DNA from: an uncultured Blautia sp.
GTDB lineage: Bacteria; Bacillota; Clostridia; Lachnospirales; Lachnospiraceae
NCBI GenBank assembly: GCA_900541345.1
Contig: UQJE01000019.1
Coordinates: 1 to 34,553 of the forward strand
Direction: 5' to 3'
Length of the DNA: 34,553 nt
Part shown: positions 1 to 7,232 of the stretch, piece after piece
Layout of the letters: every line of letters starts with the position of its first letter
How positions within the stretch are numbered: position 1 is the stretch's first letter
Position numbers and translations under genes: made by a program
The notes under the pieces: generated by a model
What the model saw: only the letters and a program-made list of their open reading frames with translations
Database searches by the model: none
What the model was told of the DNA's origin: nothing

Positions 1-578
1 ACGTCACATTTTGTCATTCCATATTCAATTTCTCTTCTGGCATCATCAAGAGATTTCCAGAGAGGAGGGCGCAGATTAGGGTCAAAAGTAATGATACAAC
101 CAGCATCTTTTGCAACTTCAATGGCATGGCGTGTCGCCTCTCTTACACCTTCATGTGTAGATGAGAGAGTACCAAAGTGGAAAAGACGGGAATTCTGGAT
201 TAAATCATCCGGAACTTCATCTTTTGTCAGCATCATATCTGCGCCTGGATTTCTATAGAAGGAGAAATCACGATCTCCATCCGGATAAGTATGTACAAAA
301 GCGAGAGTGGTGTGTACTTCTTCATCCATAAAAAGAGCACGTGTATCAATGCCGACTTCTTCCACTGCATTTTTTAACTGTGTTCCGAACATATCCTGTC
401 CTACTTTTCCAATAAAAGCAGTTTTTTTGCCAAGGCGGCCAAGCATGGCAAGCACATTGCATACAGCACCGCCGGGATTTGCCTCAAGAAGGGGATTTCC
501 CTGAGAGGTTGTTCCATTTTCTGTAAAATCGATCAGGAGCTCACCAAGAGCTGTTACGTCAAATAATCTGTTTTCCAT
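1..578 (-). CDS. PfkB-family carbohydrate kinase, probable fructokinase (3' end outside window)
   Basis: Only the N-terminal 192 codons are present; the gene runs off the left edge. The protein starts MENRLFDVTALGELLIDF and has the PfkB N-terminal signature: GGAVCNVLAMLGRLG followed by FIGKVGQDMFG. Further in are DRDFSFYRNPGADMML and ITFDPNLRP, which match bacterial fructokinases (ScrK type) better than ribokinases. Family members phosphorylate a sugar hydroxyl with ATP in the cytoplasm. The ATP-site motif near the C-terminus (GAGD) is not visible because of truncation, so the substrate is inferred from N-terminal similarity only. The ATG at 578 is preceded by a GGAGGAAG ribosome binding site and a good SigA-type promoter. 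It is divergent from the branching-enzyme-like gene. Another PfkB sugar kinase is possible. Confidence 0.85.
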   Translation of the reverse strand, partial: MENRLFDVTALGELLIDFTENGTTSQGNPLLEANPGGAVCNVLAMLGRLGKKTAFIGKVGQDMFGTQLKNAVEEVGIDTRALFMDEEVHTTLAFVHTYPDGDRDFSFYRNPGADMMLTKDEVPDDLIQNSRLFHFGTLSSTHEGVREATRHAIEVAKDAGCIITFDPNLRPPLWKSLDDARREIEYGMTKCD

Positions 579-611
579 TCGTTCTTCCTCCAAGTACGTA
601 ATCTTAATTCC

Positions 612-640
612 AATTTAGCGCAGTGAGAAGGATTTGTCAA
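612..640 (-). promoter_or_regulatory. SigA-type promoter for the fructokinase gene
   Basis: On the minus strand a perfect TTGACA (complement of 635-640) is separated by 17 bp from TAAATT (complement of 612-617). The start codon lies about 35 bp downstream with its ribosome binding site between. Confidence 0.65.
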
Positions 641-669
641 ACAATTTCCTTTATTTTTTCAGGGAAAAA

Positions 670-678
670 TGGTAAAAT
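670..678 (+). promoter_or_regulatory. Possible extended -10 promoter for the branching-enzyme-like gene
   Basis: TGGTAAAAT is an extended -10 (TGn plus TAAAAT). No good -35 box lies 17 bp upstream (TTTATT at 650-655 is weak). The predicted leader would be only about 15 nt, with the GGGAGGTG ribosome binding site at 688-695. Confidence 0.4.
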
Positions 679-699
679 GGAAAAAATGGGAGGTGTGTT

Positions 700-2898
700 A
701 TGGACGAAAAATTATATAAATATATGGATTGGCCGCGGATTGAGGCAGTAGTATATGGGGAAGAGGTTTCACCGAAAGATGTGATGGGACCAAGGATTAC
801 AAAGGATGGCGTTCTGATCCAGGGATTTTTTCCAGAGGCAAAGAGTGCGAAAGTAATTGCAGGAAAAAAAGAGTATCAGATGGAAATGGAAGACGAGGCG
901 GGATATTTTGCAGTGCTTCTTCCGGCAAAACGGATTCCGAAATACAGCTTTCTTGTGCAGTGGAAAGATTATGAAAAGCAGTGGAAGGACCCGTATCAGT
1001 ATTCAGGGCAGCTGCTTCCGGAAGAAGAGAAGGCTTTTTGTGCAGGGGTATATTATGAGTCATATAAAAAGCTGGGAGCGCATCTTATGACTGTGGACGG
1101 TGTTGAGGGAACTTATTTTGCTGTGTGGGCTCCAAATGCACAGAGGGTCAGTGTTGTGGGTGATTTTAATAACTGGGACGGACGATTCCTTATGATGCAC
1201 AGAATGCCCATGTCCGGAATTTTTGAATTATTTGTACCGGATATAAAAGCGGGAACGCTTTATAAATATGAAATAAAAGAGAAAAGTGGAAAGCTTTCTT
1301 TAAAAGCCGATCCTTATGGCTTTGGAGTCGAAAAGCCAAAAGACTGCGCTTCTGTTGTGACTGATCTGTCTGGATTTTCTTGGAACGATGGAGAATGGAT
1401 GGAAGCGAGAAAAAAATATGATGACAGAAAACAGCCGATTTCCATTTATGAGACAGATATTACGAAATGGGAGAGTGGAGAAGAGCTTGCAGAATTTATG
1501 AAGGAGACAGGCTATACCCATGTGGAATTTAAACCTGTTATGGAATATCTGGAGGAAAGTACAGGAGGATATTCTACCTCATCTTATTACGCTCCCACCT
1601 CCAGATTTGGAACTCCTGAAAAATTCCAGAAGGCGGTTAATCTTTTACATCAGGCTGGAGTTGGTGTGATTCTTGACTGGACGCCTGCACAGTTCCCGAG
1701 ATTTGAGGGAGGACTGGAAAAATTTGACGGAACACCTCTTTATGAAGTTCCAGATGACAACTGTGCAGTTCATCCGATGTGGGGTACTATGCTTTATAAT
1801 TATGGAAGTCCGATGGTACGGGATTTTCTTATAGCAAATGCCTGCTTCTGGACGGAAGTTTACCATGTAGACGGATTCCGAATGGATGATGTGGATGCCA
1901 TGCTTTATCTGGATTACGGAAGAAATATGGGCGAGTGGCAGCCGAATCTTTATGGAACAAATGAAAACCTTTATGCAGTAGAGTTTTTGAAGCACTTAAA
2001 TTCCATTGTAAAGAAAAGAAACCCAGGTGTACTTTTGATCGCGCAGGAAGACGGACTCTGGCCGGAGCTTACAGACAGTGTGGAAAACGATCATCTTGGA
2101 TTTGATTATAAATGGAGCGGCGGCTGGACAAGAGACTTTCTGGAATATCTCGCATCTGAGCCGGACAACAGAAAAAGAAGTCATGACCAGCTTACCCTGT
2201 CTACACTTTATGCGTACAGCGAGCACTACATTCTCACGTTGGGAAGCAGGGACGTGGGAACGCTTGATGATTTCCGTAAGAGAATCTGGGGCGATGAAAA
2301 CCAGAAGGAAGCGGAAATCAGGGCAGCATATGGATATATGACGCTTCACCCGGGCTGCAAGATGTCTGCGCCTGATAAAGATATGCCGAAGGCTCTGAAA
2401 GAGTATATCCGGGATTTGAATACTTTATATAAAGAACAGCCGGCTCTCTGGAAGAAAGATGACGATTATGAGGGGCTTGAGTGGATTCAGCTTATGAAAT
2501 ATGAGGAGAATGTACTGACTTTCCTCAGAAAAACAGAAAATCCGAGCGAAACACTTCTTGCAGTATGTAATTTTGCGGCGGATACTTATGAAAACTATCA
2601 GGTTGGAGTACCTTATGCAGGAAAATACAAAGAGATTTTTAACAGTGATTTAAAGAAATATGGCGGAAACGGTGTGGGAAATCCAAGAGTAAAAACTGCA
2701 AAATCACAGGAATGGGATGAACGCCCTTATTCTATAAAAATGAAAATTCCGGCGCTCGGGCTCCTTGTATTTTCTGTGACGCCGCAGGAGGAGACGAAAA
2801 AAGCTTCCGGGAGAAAGGTTTCTGAAAAGAGAGTTTCCGAAAAGCGTGCTTGCATAGAGAGCACTGCAGAAAAGAAAACCAGGAGGACAAAAAAATGA
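700..2898 (+). CDS. GH13 1,4-alpha-glucan branching enzyme-like protein with altered catalytic motifs
   Basis: This 732-residue protein has the architecture of bacterial GlgB: an N-terminal domain (about 1-110), a CBM48 domain (about 125-215, with GTYFAVWAPNAQRVSVVGDFNNWDG), a GH13 barrel (about 245-560) and a C-terminal beta domain (about 590-695). Signatures such as STSSYYAPTSRFGTPEKF and MLYNYGSPMVRDFLIANA confirm the branching-enzyme family. Several catalytic-site residues differ. Region I reads DWTPAQFP (usually DWVPGHFP). Region III reads AQEDGLWP (usually AEDSTDWP), placing Gln449 at the acid/base position. Region IV reads LGSRDV (usually SHDEV). The presumed nucleophile Asp396 in FRMDD is kept. 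Reduced or changed activity is inferred. The tail (about 697-732) is Lys/Arg/Ser-rich and looks disordered. The stop overlaps the thyA start (ATGA), so translation is probably coupled. Confidence 0.85.
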   Translation: MDEKLYKYMDWPRIEAVVYGEEVSPKDVMGPRITKDGVLIQGFFPEAKSAKVIAGKKEYQMEMEDEAGYFAVLLPAKRIPKYSFLVQWKDYEKQWKDPYQYSGQLLPEEEKAFCAGVYYESYKKLGAHLMTVDGVEGTYFAVWAPNAQRVSVVGDFNNWDGRFLMMHRMPMSGIFELFVPDIKAGTLYKYEIKEKSGKLSLKADPYGFGVEKPKDCASVVTDLSGFSWNDGEWMEARKKYDDRKQPISIYETDITKWESGEELAEFMKETGYTHVEFKPVMEYLEESTGGYSTSSYYAPTSRFGTPEKFQKAVNLLHQAGVGVILDWTPAQFPRFEGGLEKFDGTPLYEVPDDNCAVHPMWGTMLYNYGSPMVRDFLIANACFWTEVYHVDGFRMDDVDAMLYLDYGRNMGEWQPNLYGTNENLYAVEFLKHLNSIVKKRNPGVLLIAQEDGLWPELTDSVENDHLGFDYKWSGGWTRDFLEYLASEPDNRKRSHDQLTLSTLYAYSEHYILTLGSRDVGTLDDFRKRIWGDENQKEAEIRAAYGYMTLHPGCKMSAPDKDMPKALKEYIRDLNTLYKEQPALWKKDDDYEGLEWIQLMKYEENVLTFLRKTENPSETLLAVCNFAADTYENYQVGVPYAGKYKEIFNSDLKKYGGNGVGNPRVKTAKSQEWDERPYSIKMKIPALGLLVFSVTPQEETKKASGRKVSEKRVSEKRACIESTAEKKTRRTKK

Positions 2899-3743
2899 GT
2901 CTTGCAGACAATATTTTTATAGAGATGTGTAAAGATATTATTGAGAATGGAACAAGCACAGAGGGAGAGAAGGTTCGCCCTGTGTGGGAGGACGGAACAT
3001 CTGCTTATACCATCAAGAAATTCGGGGTAGTAAACAGATATGATCTGAGAAAGGAATTTCCGGCTCTTACTCTTAGAAAGACGGCTCTTAAAAGCTGTAT
3101 GGACGAGATTCTCTGGATATGGCAGAAAAAATCAAACAATATCCACGACCTTCACAGCCATATATGGGACAGCTGGGCAGATGAGGAGGGCTCGATTGGA
3201 AAAGCATATGGCTACCAGATGAGCGTCAAGCACAGCTACAAAGAGGGAATGATGGATCAGGTGGACAGGGTTCTTTATGATCTGAAGAATAATCCGTATA
3301 GCAGAAGAATTATGACAAACATTTATGTGCATCAGGATCTTCATGAAATGAATCTTTATCCATGTGCGTATTCGATGACCTTTAATGTGACAAAAGAGCC
3401 GGGCAAAGACAAGCTTACCTTAAATGCGATTTTAAATCAGCGTTCACAGGATATTCTTGCTGCAAATAACTGGAATGTATGTCAGTATTCAATTCTTCTT
3501 ATGATGTTTGCACAGGTGTGCGATATGGAGGCAGGAGAACTGCTTCATGTGATTTCAGACTGTCATATTTATGACAGACATATTCCGGTCGTAAAAGAGC
3601 TTATAAGCCGTACTCCGTATCCGGCACCGATTGTAAAGCTGAATCCGGAGATTAAGAATTTTTACGATTTTACAACAGATGATCTGATTGTGGAAAATTA
3701 TGAGACATGGCCGCAGATTAAAAATATCCCAATAGCCATATAA
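2895..3743 (+). CDS. thyA: Thymidylate synthase (B. subtilis ThyA/phi3T type)
   Basis: Converts dUMP and methylenetetrahydrofolate to dTMP and dihydrofolate. The 282-residue protein resembles the diverged ThyA type of B. subtilis and phage phi3T: EILWIWQKKSNNIHDL, HIWDSWADEEGSIGKAYGYQ and FYDFTTDDL near the C-terminus all match that subfamily. The catalytic cysteine is Cys157 in LYPCAY; the more usual PCH is PCA here, comparable to PCV in the B. subtilis protein. NQRSQD (181-186) and SDCHIYDRHI (221-230) supply the nucleotide-binding Arg/Ser and His/Tyr. The ATG at 2895 is chosen over an upstream in-frame ATG at 2850 because AGGAGG lies at 2881-2886 and the family begins here. It overlaps the preceding stop by 4 nt and is followed 29 bp later by folA, which recycles its dihydrofolate product. 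Confidence 0.96.
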   Translation: MSLADNIFIEMCKDIIENGTSTEGEKVRPVWEDGTSAYTIKKFGVVNRYDLRKEFPALTLRKTALKSCMDEILWIWQKKSNNIHDLHSHIWDSWADEEGSIGKAYGYQMSVKHSYKEGMMDQVDRVLYDLKNNPYSRRIMTNIYVHQDLHEMNLYPCAYSMTFNVTKEPGKDKLTLNAILNQRSQDILAANNWNVCQYSILLMMFAQVCDMEAGELLHVISDCHIYDRHIPVVKELISRTPYPAPIVKLNPEIKNFYDFTTDDLIVENYETWPQIKNIPIAI

Positions 3744-3772
3744 GAGGATAGATATAAAAGGAGAGACACAAA

Positions 3773-4264
3773 ATGAATATTATTGTAGCAGTTGATAAAA
3801 ATTGGGCGATTGGAAAGGATAACCGTCTTCTGGTGAGTATTCCGGCAGATATGAAAATGTTCCGCCAGGAAACAACTGGAAAGGTAGTGGTTATGGGAAG
3901 AAAAACCCTGGAGAGCTTTCCGAACGGACTCCCGTTGAAAAACCGTACAAATATCATTCTCACAGGAAATAAGAATTATAAAGTAAAAGATGCGATTGTT
4001 GTTCATACTATCGAGGAGGTTCTTGAGGAAATTAAAAAATATCCGAAGGATGAAGTATACTGTATCGGAGGAGACAGCGTGTATAAACAGCTTCTTCCAT
4101 ACTGCGATACAGCCCATGTGACAAAAATCGATTTTGCATATGAGGCAGACAGCTATTTTCCAAATCTTGATGAGGACAAAGAATGGCATATAACGGCAGA
4201 GAGTGAGGAACAAACGTATTTCGATTTGGAATATCAGTTTGTAAAATATGAGAGAATCCTGTAA
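3773..4264 (+). CDS. folA: Dihydrofolate reductase
   Basis: Reduces dihydrofolate to tetrahydrofolate with NADPH. At 163 residues it has the normal length. Family motifs are visible: MNIIVAVDKNWAIGKDNRLL (1-20), PADMKMFRQET, the NADPH loop VVVMGRKTLESFP, then RTNIILTGN and VYCIGGDSVYKQLL. An AAGGAGAG ribosome binding site precedes the ATG. It lies 29 bp after thyA and is almost certainly cotranscribed with it. The stop codon falls in the loop of an intrinsic terminator. It is probably the housekeeping DHFR; nothing suggests a plasmid-borne trimethoprim-resistance type. Confidence 0.96.
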   Translation: MNIIVAVDKNWAIGKDNRLLVSIPADMKMFRQETTGKVVVMGRKTLESFPNGLPLKNRTNIILTGNKNYKVKDAIVVHTIEEVLEEIKKYPKDEVYCIGGDSVYKQLLPYCDTAHVTKIDFAYEADSYFPNLDEDKEWHITAESEEQTYFDLEYQFVKYERIL

Positions 4265-4281
4265 ATCAGGGTTCTCTTTTT
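4252..4281 (+). terminator. Intrinsic terminator overlapping the folA stop
   Basis: GAGAATCCTG (4252-4261) pairs with CAGGGTTCTC (4267-4276) with one G-U wobble. The loop is 5 nt and contains the folA stop codon, and a T-run follows at 4277-4281. Confidence 0.8.
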
Positions 4282-4312
4282 ACTAAGTAAAACATACAAG
4301 AACGCTTTGTTT

Positions 4313-4336
4313 AGTTAAAAACTTAAAATTTTAACT
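4313..4336. repeat. Perfect 8-bp inverted repeat upstream of leuB
   Basis: AGTTAAAA (4313-4320) and TTTTAACT (4329-4336) are perfect inverted copies separated by 8 bp. They lie 19 bp upstream of the leuB -35 box. This could be an operator for an activator or repressor, or simply AT-rich sequence. The following CTTTTT could also make it a weak terminator. Confidence 0.35.
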
Positions 4337-4354
4337 CTTTTTCGCTTTAACAGG

Positions 4355-4383
4355 TTGAAATAATTTCGGAATTGCGGTATTAT
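4355..4383 (+). promoter_or_regulatory. SigA-type promoter of the leuB-serA operon
   Basis: TTGAAA (4355-4360) and TATTAT (4378-4383) are separated by exactly 17 bp. Transcription would start near 4390, giving a leader of about 25 nt. That is too short for a T-box or attenuator, so control is more likely at initiation. Confidence 0.7.
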
Positions 4384-4414
4384 AGAAAAAATATTTGAGC
4401 GAGGAGAGAAAATT

Positions 4415-5497
4415 ATGGAATGCAGGATAGCGTTAATTCCGGGGGACGGTATCGGACCGGAAATTGTGAGAGAGGCAAAAAAAGTGCTGGACAGAGTATG
4501 CGAGAAATACGGACATGCTTTTACATATGAAGAGCTGCTTCTTGGAGGAGCTTCCATTGATGCTTACGGAGTTCCCCTTACAGAAGAGACAATAGAAAAG
4601 GCAAAAGCAGCAGATGCTGTTTTGATGGGCTCTATAGGAGGCGATGCAAAAACTTCACCCTGGTATCAGTTAGAACCTTCAAAACGCCCGGAAGCAGGTC
4701 TCCTTGGAATCAGAAAAGCCTTAAATCTCTTTGCGAATTTAAGACCTGCGTATCTTTATCAGGAATTAAAGGGTGCCTGCCCTCTGAAAGAAGAAATTAT
4801 AGGGGAAGGCTTTGATATGGTAATTGTCAGAGAACTCACAGGCGGGCTTTATTTTGGAGAGAGAAGGACAACAGAAGAAAACGGAATTCGCACAGCCGTA
4901 GATACGCTTACCTATAATGAAAAAGAAATCCGCCGTATTGCAGTGAAGGCATTTGAGATTGCGAAAAAAAGAAGAAAACAGGTGACAAGCGTAGATAAGG
5001 CAAATGTTCTGGATTCTTCCAGACTTTGGAGAAGTGTTGTGGAGGAAGTAGCAAAGGATTATCCTGACGTAACATTATCCCATATGCTTGTAGACAATTG
5101 CGCGATGCAGCTTGTGCGTGATCCGGGACAGTTTGATGTGATTCTTACAGAGAATATGTTCGGAGATATTTTGTCAGATGAGGCAAGCATGGTGACTGGC
5201 TCCATCGGAATGCTTTCTTCTGCCAGCTTAAATGAGACGAAATTCGGACTTTATGAGCCAAGTCACGGTTCTGCTCCGGATATTGCAGGACAGGATAAGG
5301 CAAATCCCATTGCAACTATCTTATCAGCAGCTATGATGCTCCGTTATTCTCTTGATCTGGATAAAGAGGCAGATGCAGTAGAGACGGCAGTACAGAAGGT
5401 GCTGACAGAAGGGTACCGCACAGGAGATATCATGTCGGAAGGCTGTAAAGCTGTGGGAACAGAGGAAATGGGAAATCTGATTGCCCAGGCTGTTTAA
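4415..5497 (+). CDS. leuB: 3-isopropylmalate dehydrogenase
   Basis: Oxidatively decarboxylates 3-isopropylmalate to 2-oxoisocaproate with NAD+ in leucine biosynthesis. The 360-residue protein has ALIPGDGIGPEI at the N-terminus, VLMGSIGGDAKTSPW and GLLGIRKALNLFANLRP (substrate loop), the ELTGGLYFGERR segment characteristic of LeuB, VDKANVLDSSRLWR, LVDNCAMQLVRDPGQFDVILTENMFGDILSDEAS as separate catalytic and metal-binding stretches, and EPSHGSAPDIAGQDKANP for NAD binding. ELTGGLYFG rather than an isocitrate-type motif argues against isocitrate or tartrate dehydrogenase. The start is supported by GAGGAGAG just upstream. First gene of the operon; leuA and leuCD are not in the window. Confidence 0.96.
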   Translation: MECRIALIPGDGIGPEIVREAKKVLDRVCEKYGHAFTYEELLLGGASIDAYGVPLTEETIEKAKAADAVLMGSIGGDAKTSPWYQLEPSKRPEAGLLGIRKALNLFANLRPAYLYQELKGACPLKEEIIGEGFDMVIVRELTGGLYFGERRTTEENGIRTAVDTLTYNEKEIRRIAVKAFEIAKKRRKQVTSVDKANVLDSSRLWRSVVEEVAKDYPDVTLSHMLVDNCAMQLVRDPGQFDVILTENMFGDILSDEASMVTGSIGMLSSASLNETKFGLYEPSHGSAPDIAGQDKANPIATILSAAMMLRYSLDLDKEADAVETAVQKVLTEGYRTGDIMSEGCKAVGTEEMGNLIAQAV

Positions 5498-5546
5498 AAG
5501 GAAACAGATATAAACAGAAATACGCATACATAAAGGAGAGACAGAT

Positions 5547-7220
5547 ATGAGAAGTGATGCAGTAAAAAAAGGAACACAGCAGGCGCCGCACCGTTCTCTG
5601 TTTCGTGCCCTTGGCATGACAGAGGAAGAGATGGAACGTCCTCTTGTTGGTATTGTAAGTTCATATAATGAAATTGTTCCGGGACATATGAACCTGGATA
5701 AGATTGTAAATGCAGTAAAACAGGGAGTGGCAATGGCGGGAGGAACCCCGGTTGTATTTCCTGCGATTGCAGTATGCGACGGAATTGCAATGGGACATAT
5801 CGGAATGAAGTATTCCCTTGTTACAAGAGATTTGATTGCGGATTCCACAGAGGCGATGGCAATGGCACATCAGTTTGACGCTCTTGTTATGGTTCCAAAC
5901 TGTGATAAGAATGTGCCGGGGCTTTTGATGGCGGCAGCCAGAATCAATGTGCCAACTGTATTTGTAAGTGGAGGACCTATGCTGGCGGGCAGAGTGAATG
6001 GACATAAAACAAGTCTTTCCAGTATGTTTGAGGCAGTAGGGGCATATGCAGCGGGAAATCTTTCAGAGGAAGGTCTCTGTGAGTATGAAAACAAAACGTG
6101 TCCTACCTGTGGTTCCTGCTCCGGTATGTACACAGCCAACAGTATGAATTGTCTTACAGAAGTTCTGGGAATGGGACTTCAGGGAAATGGAACCATTCCG
6201 GCAGTTTATTCCGAGAGAATCCGTCTTGCAAAACATGCAGGTATGCAGGTAATGGAAATGTACAGAAGAAATATCCGCCCAAGAGACATTATGACAGAAG
6301 AGGCAATTTTGAATGCTTTGACAGTGGATATGGCTCTTGGCTGTTCTACAAACAGTATGCTCCATCTTCCGGCAATTGCTCATGAAATCGGAATGGATTT
6401 TGATATAAGCTTTGCAAATGAAATCAGCGAAAAAACACCGAACCTCTGTCATCTTGCTCCGGCAGGTCCTACTTATATGGAAGATTTAAATGAAGCCGGC
6501 GGCGTATATGCGGTAATGAACGAGCTGAATAAAAAAGGACTTCTTCATACAGAGTGTATGACAGTTACAGGAAAAACAGTGGGAGAAAACATCAAAGACT
6601 GTGTAAATAAAAATCCGGAGGTTATCCGTCCTTTGGAAAATCCATACAGCGTAACAGGTGGTCTTGCAGTTTTAAAAGGAAACCTTGCTCCTGACGGTGG
6701 CGTTGTAAAACGTTCTGCAGTTGTGGAAGAGATGATGGTTCATGAAGGACCGGCAAGAGTGTTTGACTGTGAAGAGGACGCTATAGCGGCAATTAAAGGC
6801 GGAAAAATTGTGGCAGGAGACGTTGTGGTAATTCGTTACGAAGGACCAAAAGGCGGTCCTGGAATGAGAGAGATGTTAAATCCAACATCTGCTATCGCAG
6901 GAATGGGACTCGGCTCTTCTGTGGCACTGATTACAGACGGAAGATTCAGCGGAGCGTCAAGAGGCGCATCAATCGGTCATGTTTCCCCTGAGGCGGCAGT
7001 GGGAGGTCCCATTGCTCTTGTGGAAGAGGGAGATATTATTTCTATAGATATTCCTCATCTGAAATTGGAAATCAAAGTATCAGACGAGGAAATGGCGAAA
7101 CGAAAAGAAAAATGGCAGCCGAGAGAACCGAAGGTAACAACCGGCTATCTTGCGAGATATGCAGCAATGGTAACCTCAGGAAACAGAGGAGCCATTCTGG
7201 AAGTACCAAAATCAAAATAA
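5547..7220 (+). CDS. ilvD: Dihydroxy-acid dehydratase
   Basis: Dehydrates 2,3-dihydroxy-3-methylbutanoate and the isoleucine analogue to the 2-keto acids, using an iron-sulfur cluster. The 557-residue protein is full length. Cluster and metal ligands appear in AVCDGIAMGHIGM, PNCDKNVPGLLMAAAR and CPTCGSCSGMYTANSMNCL. The C-terminal half has EGPKGGPGMREML and LITDGRFSGASRG, both conserved in the IlvD/Edd family. IlvD rather than Edd is favoured by context. AAGGAGAG precedes the ATG. The gene follows leuB by 49 bp and is 12 bp from ilvB. Confidence 0.96.
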   Translation: MRSDAVKKGTQQAPHRSLFRALGMTEEEMERPLVGIVSSYNEIVPGHMNLDKIVNAVKQGVAMAGGTPVVFPAIAVCDGIAMGHIGMKYSLVTRDLIADSTEAMAMAHQFDALVMVPNCDKNVPGLLMAAARINVPTVFVSGGPMLAGRVNGHKTSLSSMFEAVGAYAAGNLSEEGLCEYENKTCPTCGSCSGMYTANSMNCLTEVLGMGLQGNGTIPAVYSERIRLAKHAGMQVMEMYRRNIRPRDIMTEEAILNALTVDMALGCSTNSMLHLPAIAHEIGMDFDISFANEISEKTPNLCHLAPAGPTYMEDLNEAGGVYAVMNELNKKGLLHTECMTVTGKTVGENIKDCVNKNPEVIRPLENPYSVTGGLAVLKGNLAPDGGVVKRSAVVEEMMVHEGPARVFDCEEDAIAAIKGGKIVAGDVVVIRYEGPKGGPGMREMLNPTSAIAGMGLGSSVALITDGRFSGASRGASIGHVSPEAAVGGPIALVEEGDIISIDIPHLKLEIKVSDEEMAKRKEKWQPREPKVTTGYLARYAAMVTSGNRGAILEVPKSK

Positions 7221-7232
7221 GGAGGAGATGCT

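Noticed and set aside
307..504. Plus-strand 65-codon open frame opposite the fructokinase gene
   Set aside because: It is antisense to a clear PfkB-family coding sequence and has no family resemblance.
4284..4414. T-box or leader-peptide attenuator before leuB
   Set aside because: The promoter at 4355-4383 leaves a leader of only about 25 nt, and no T-box sequence or amino-acid-rich short reading frame is visible.
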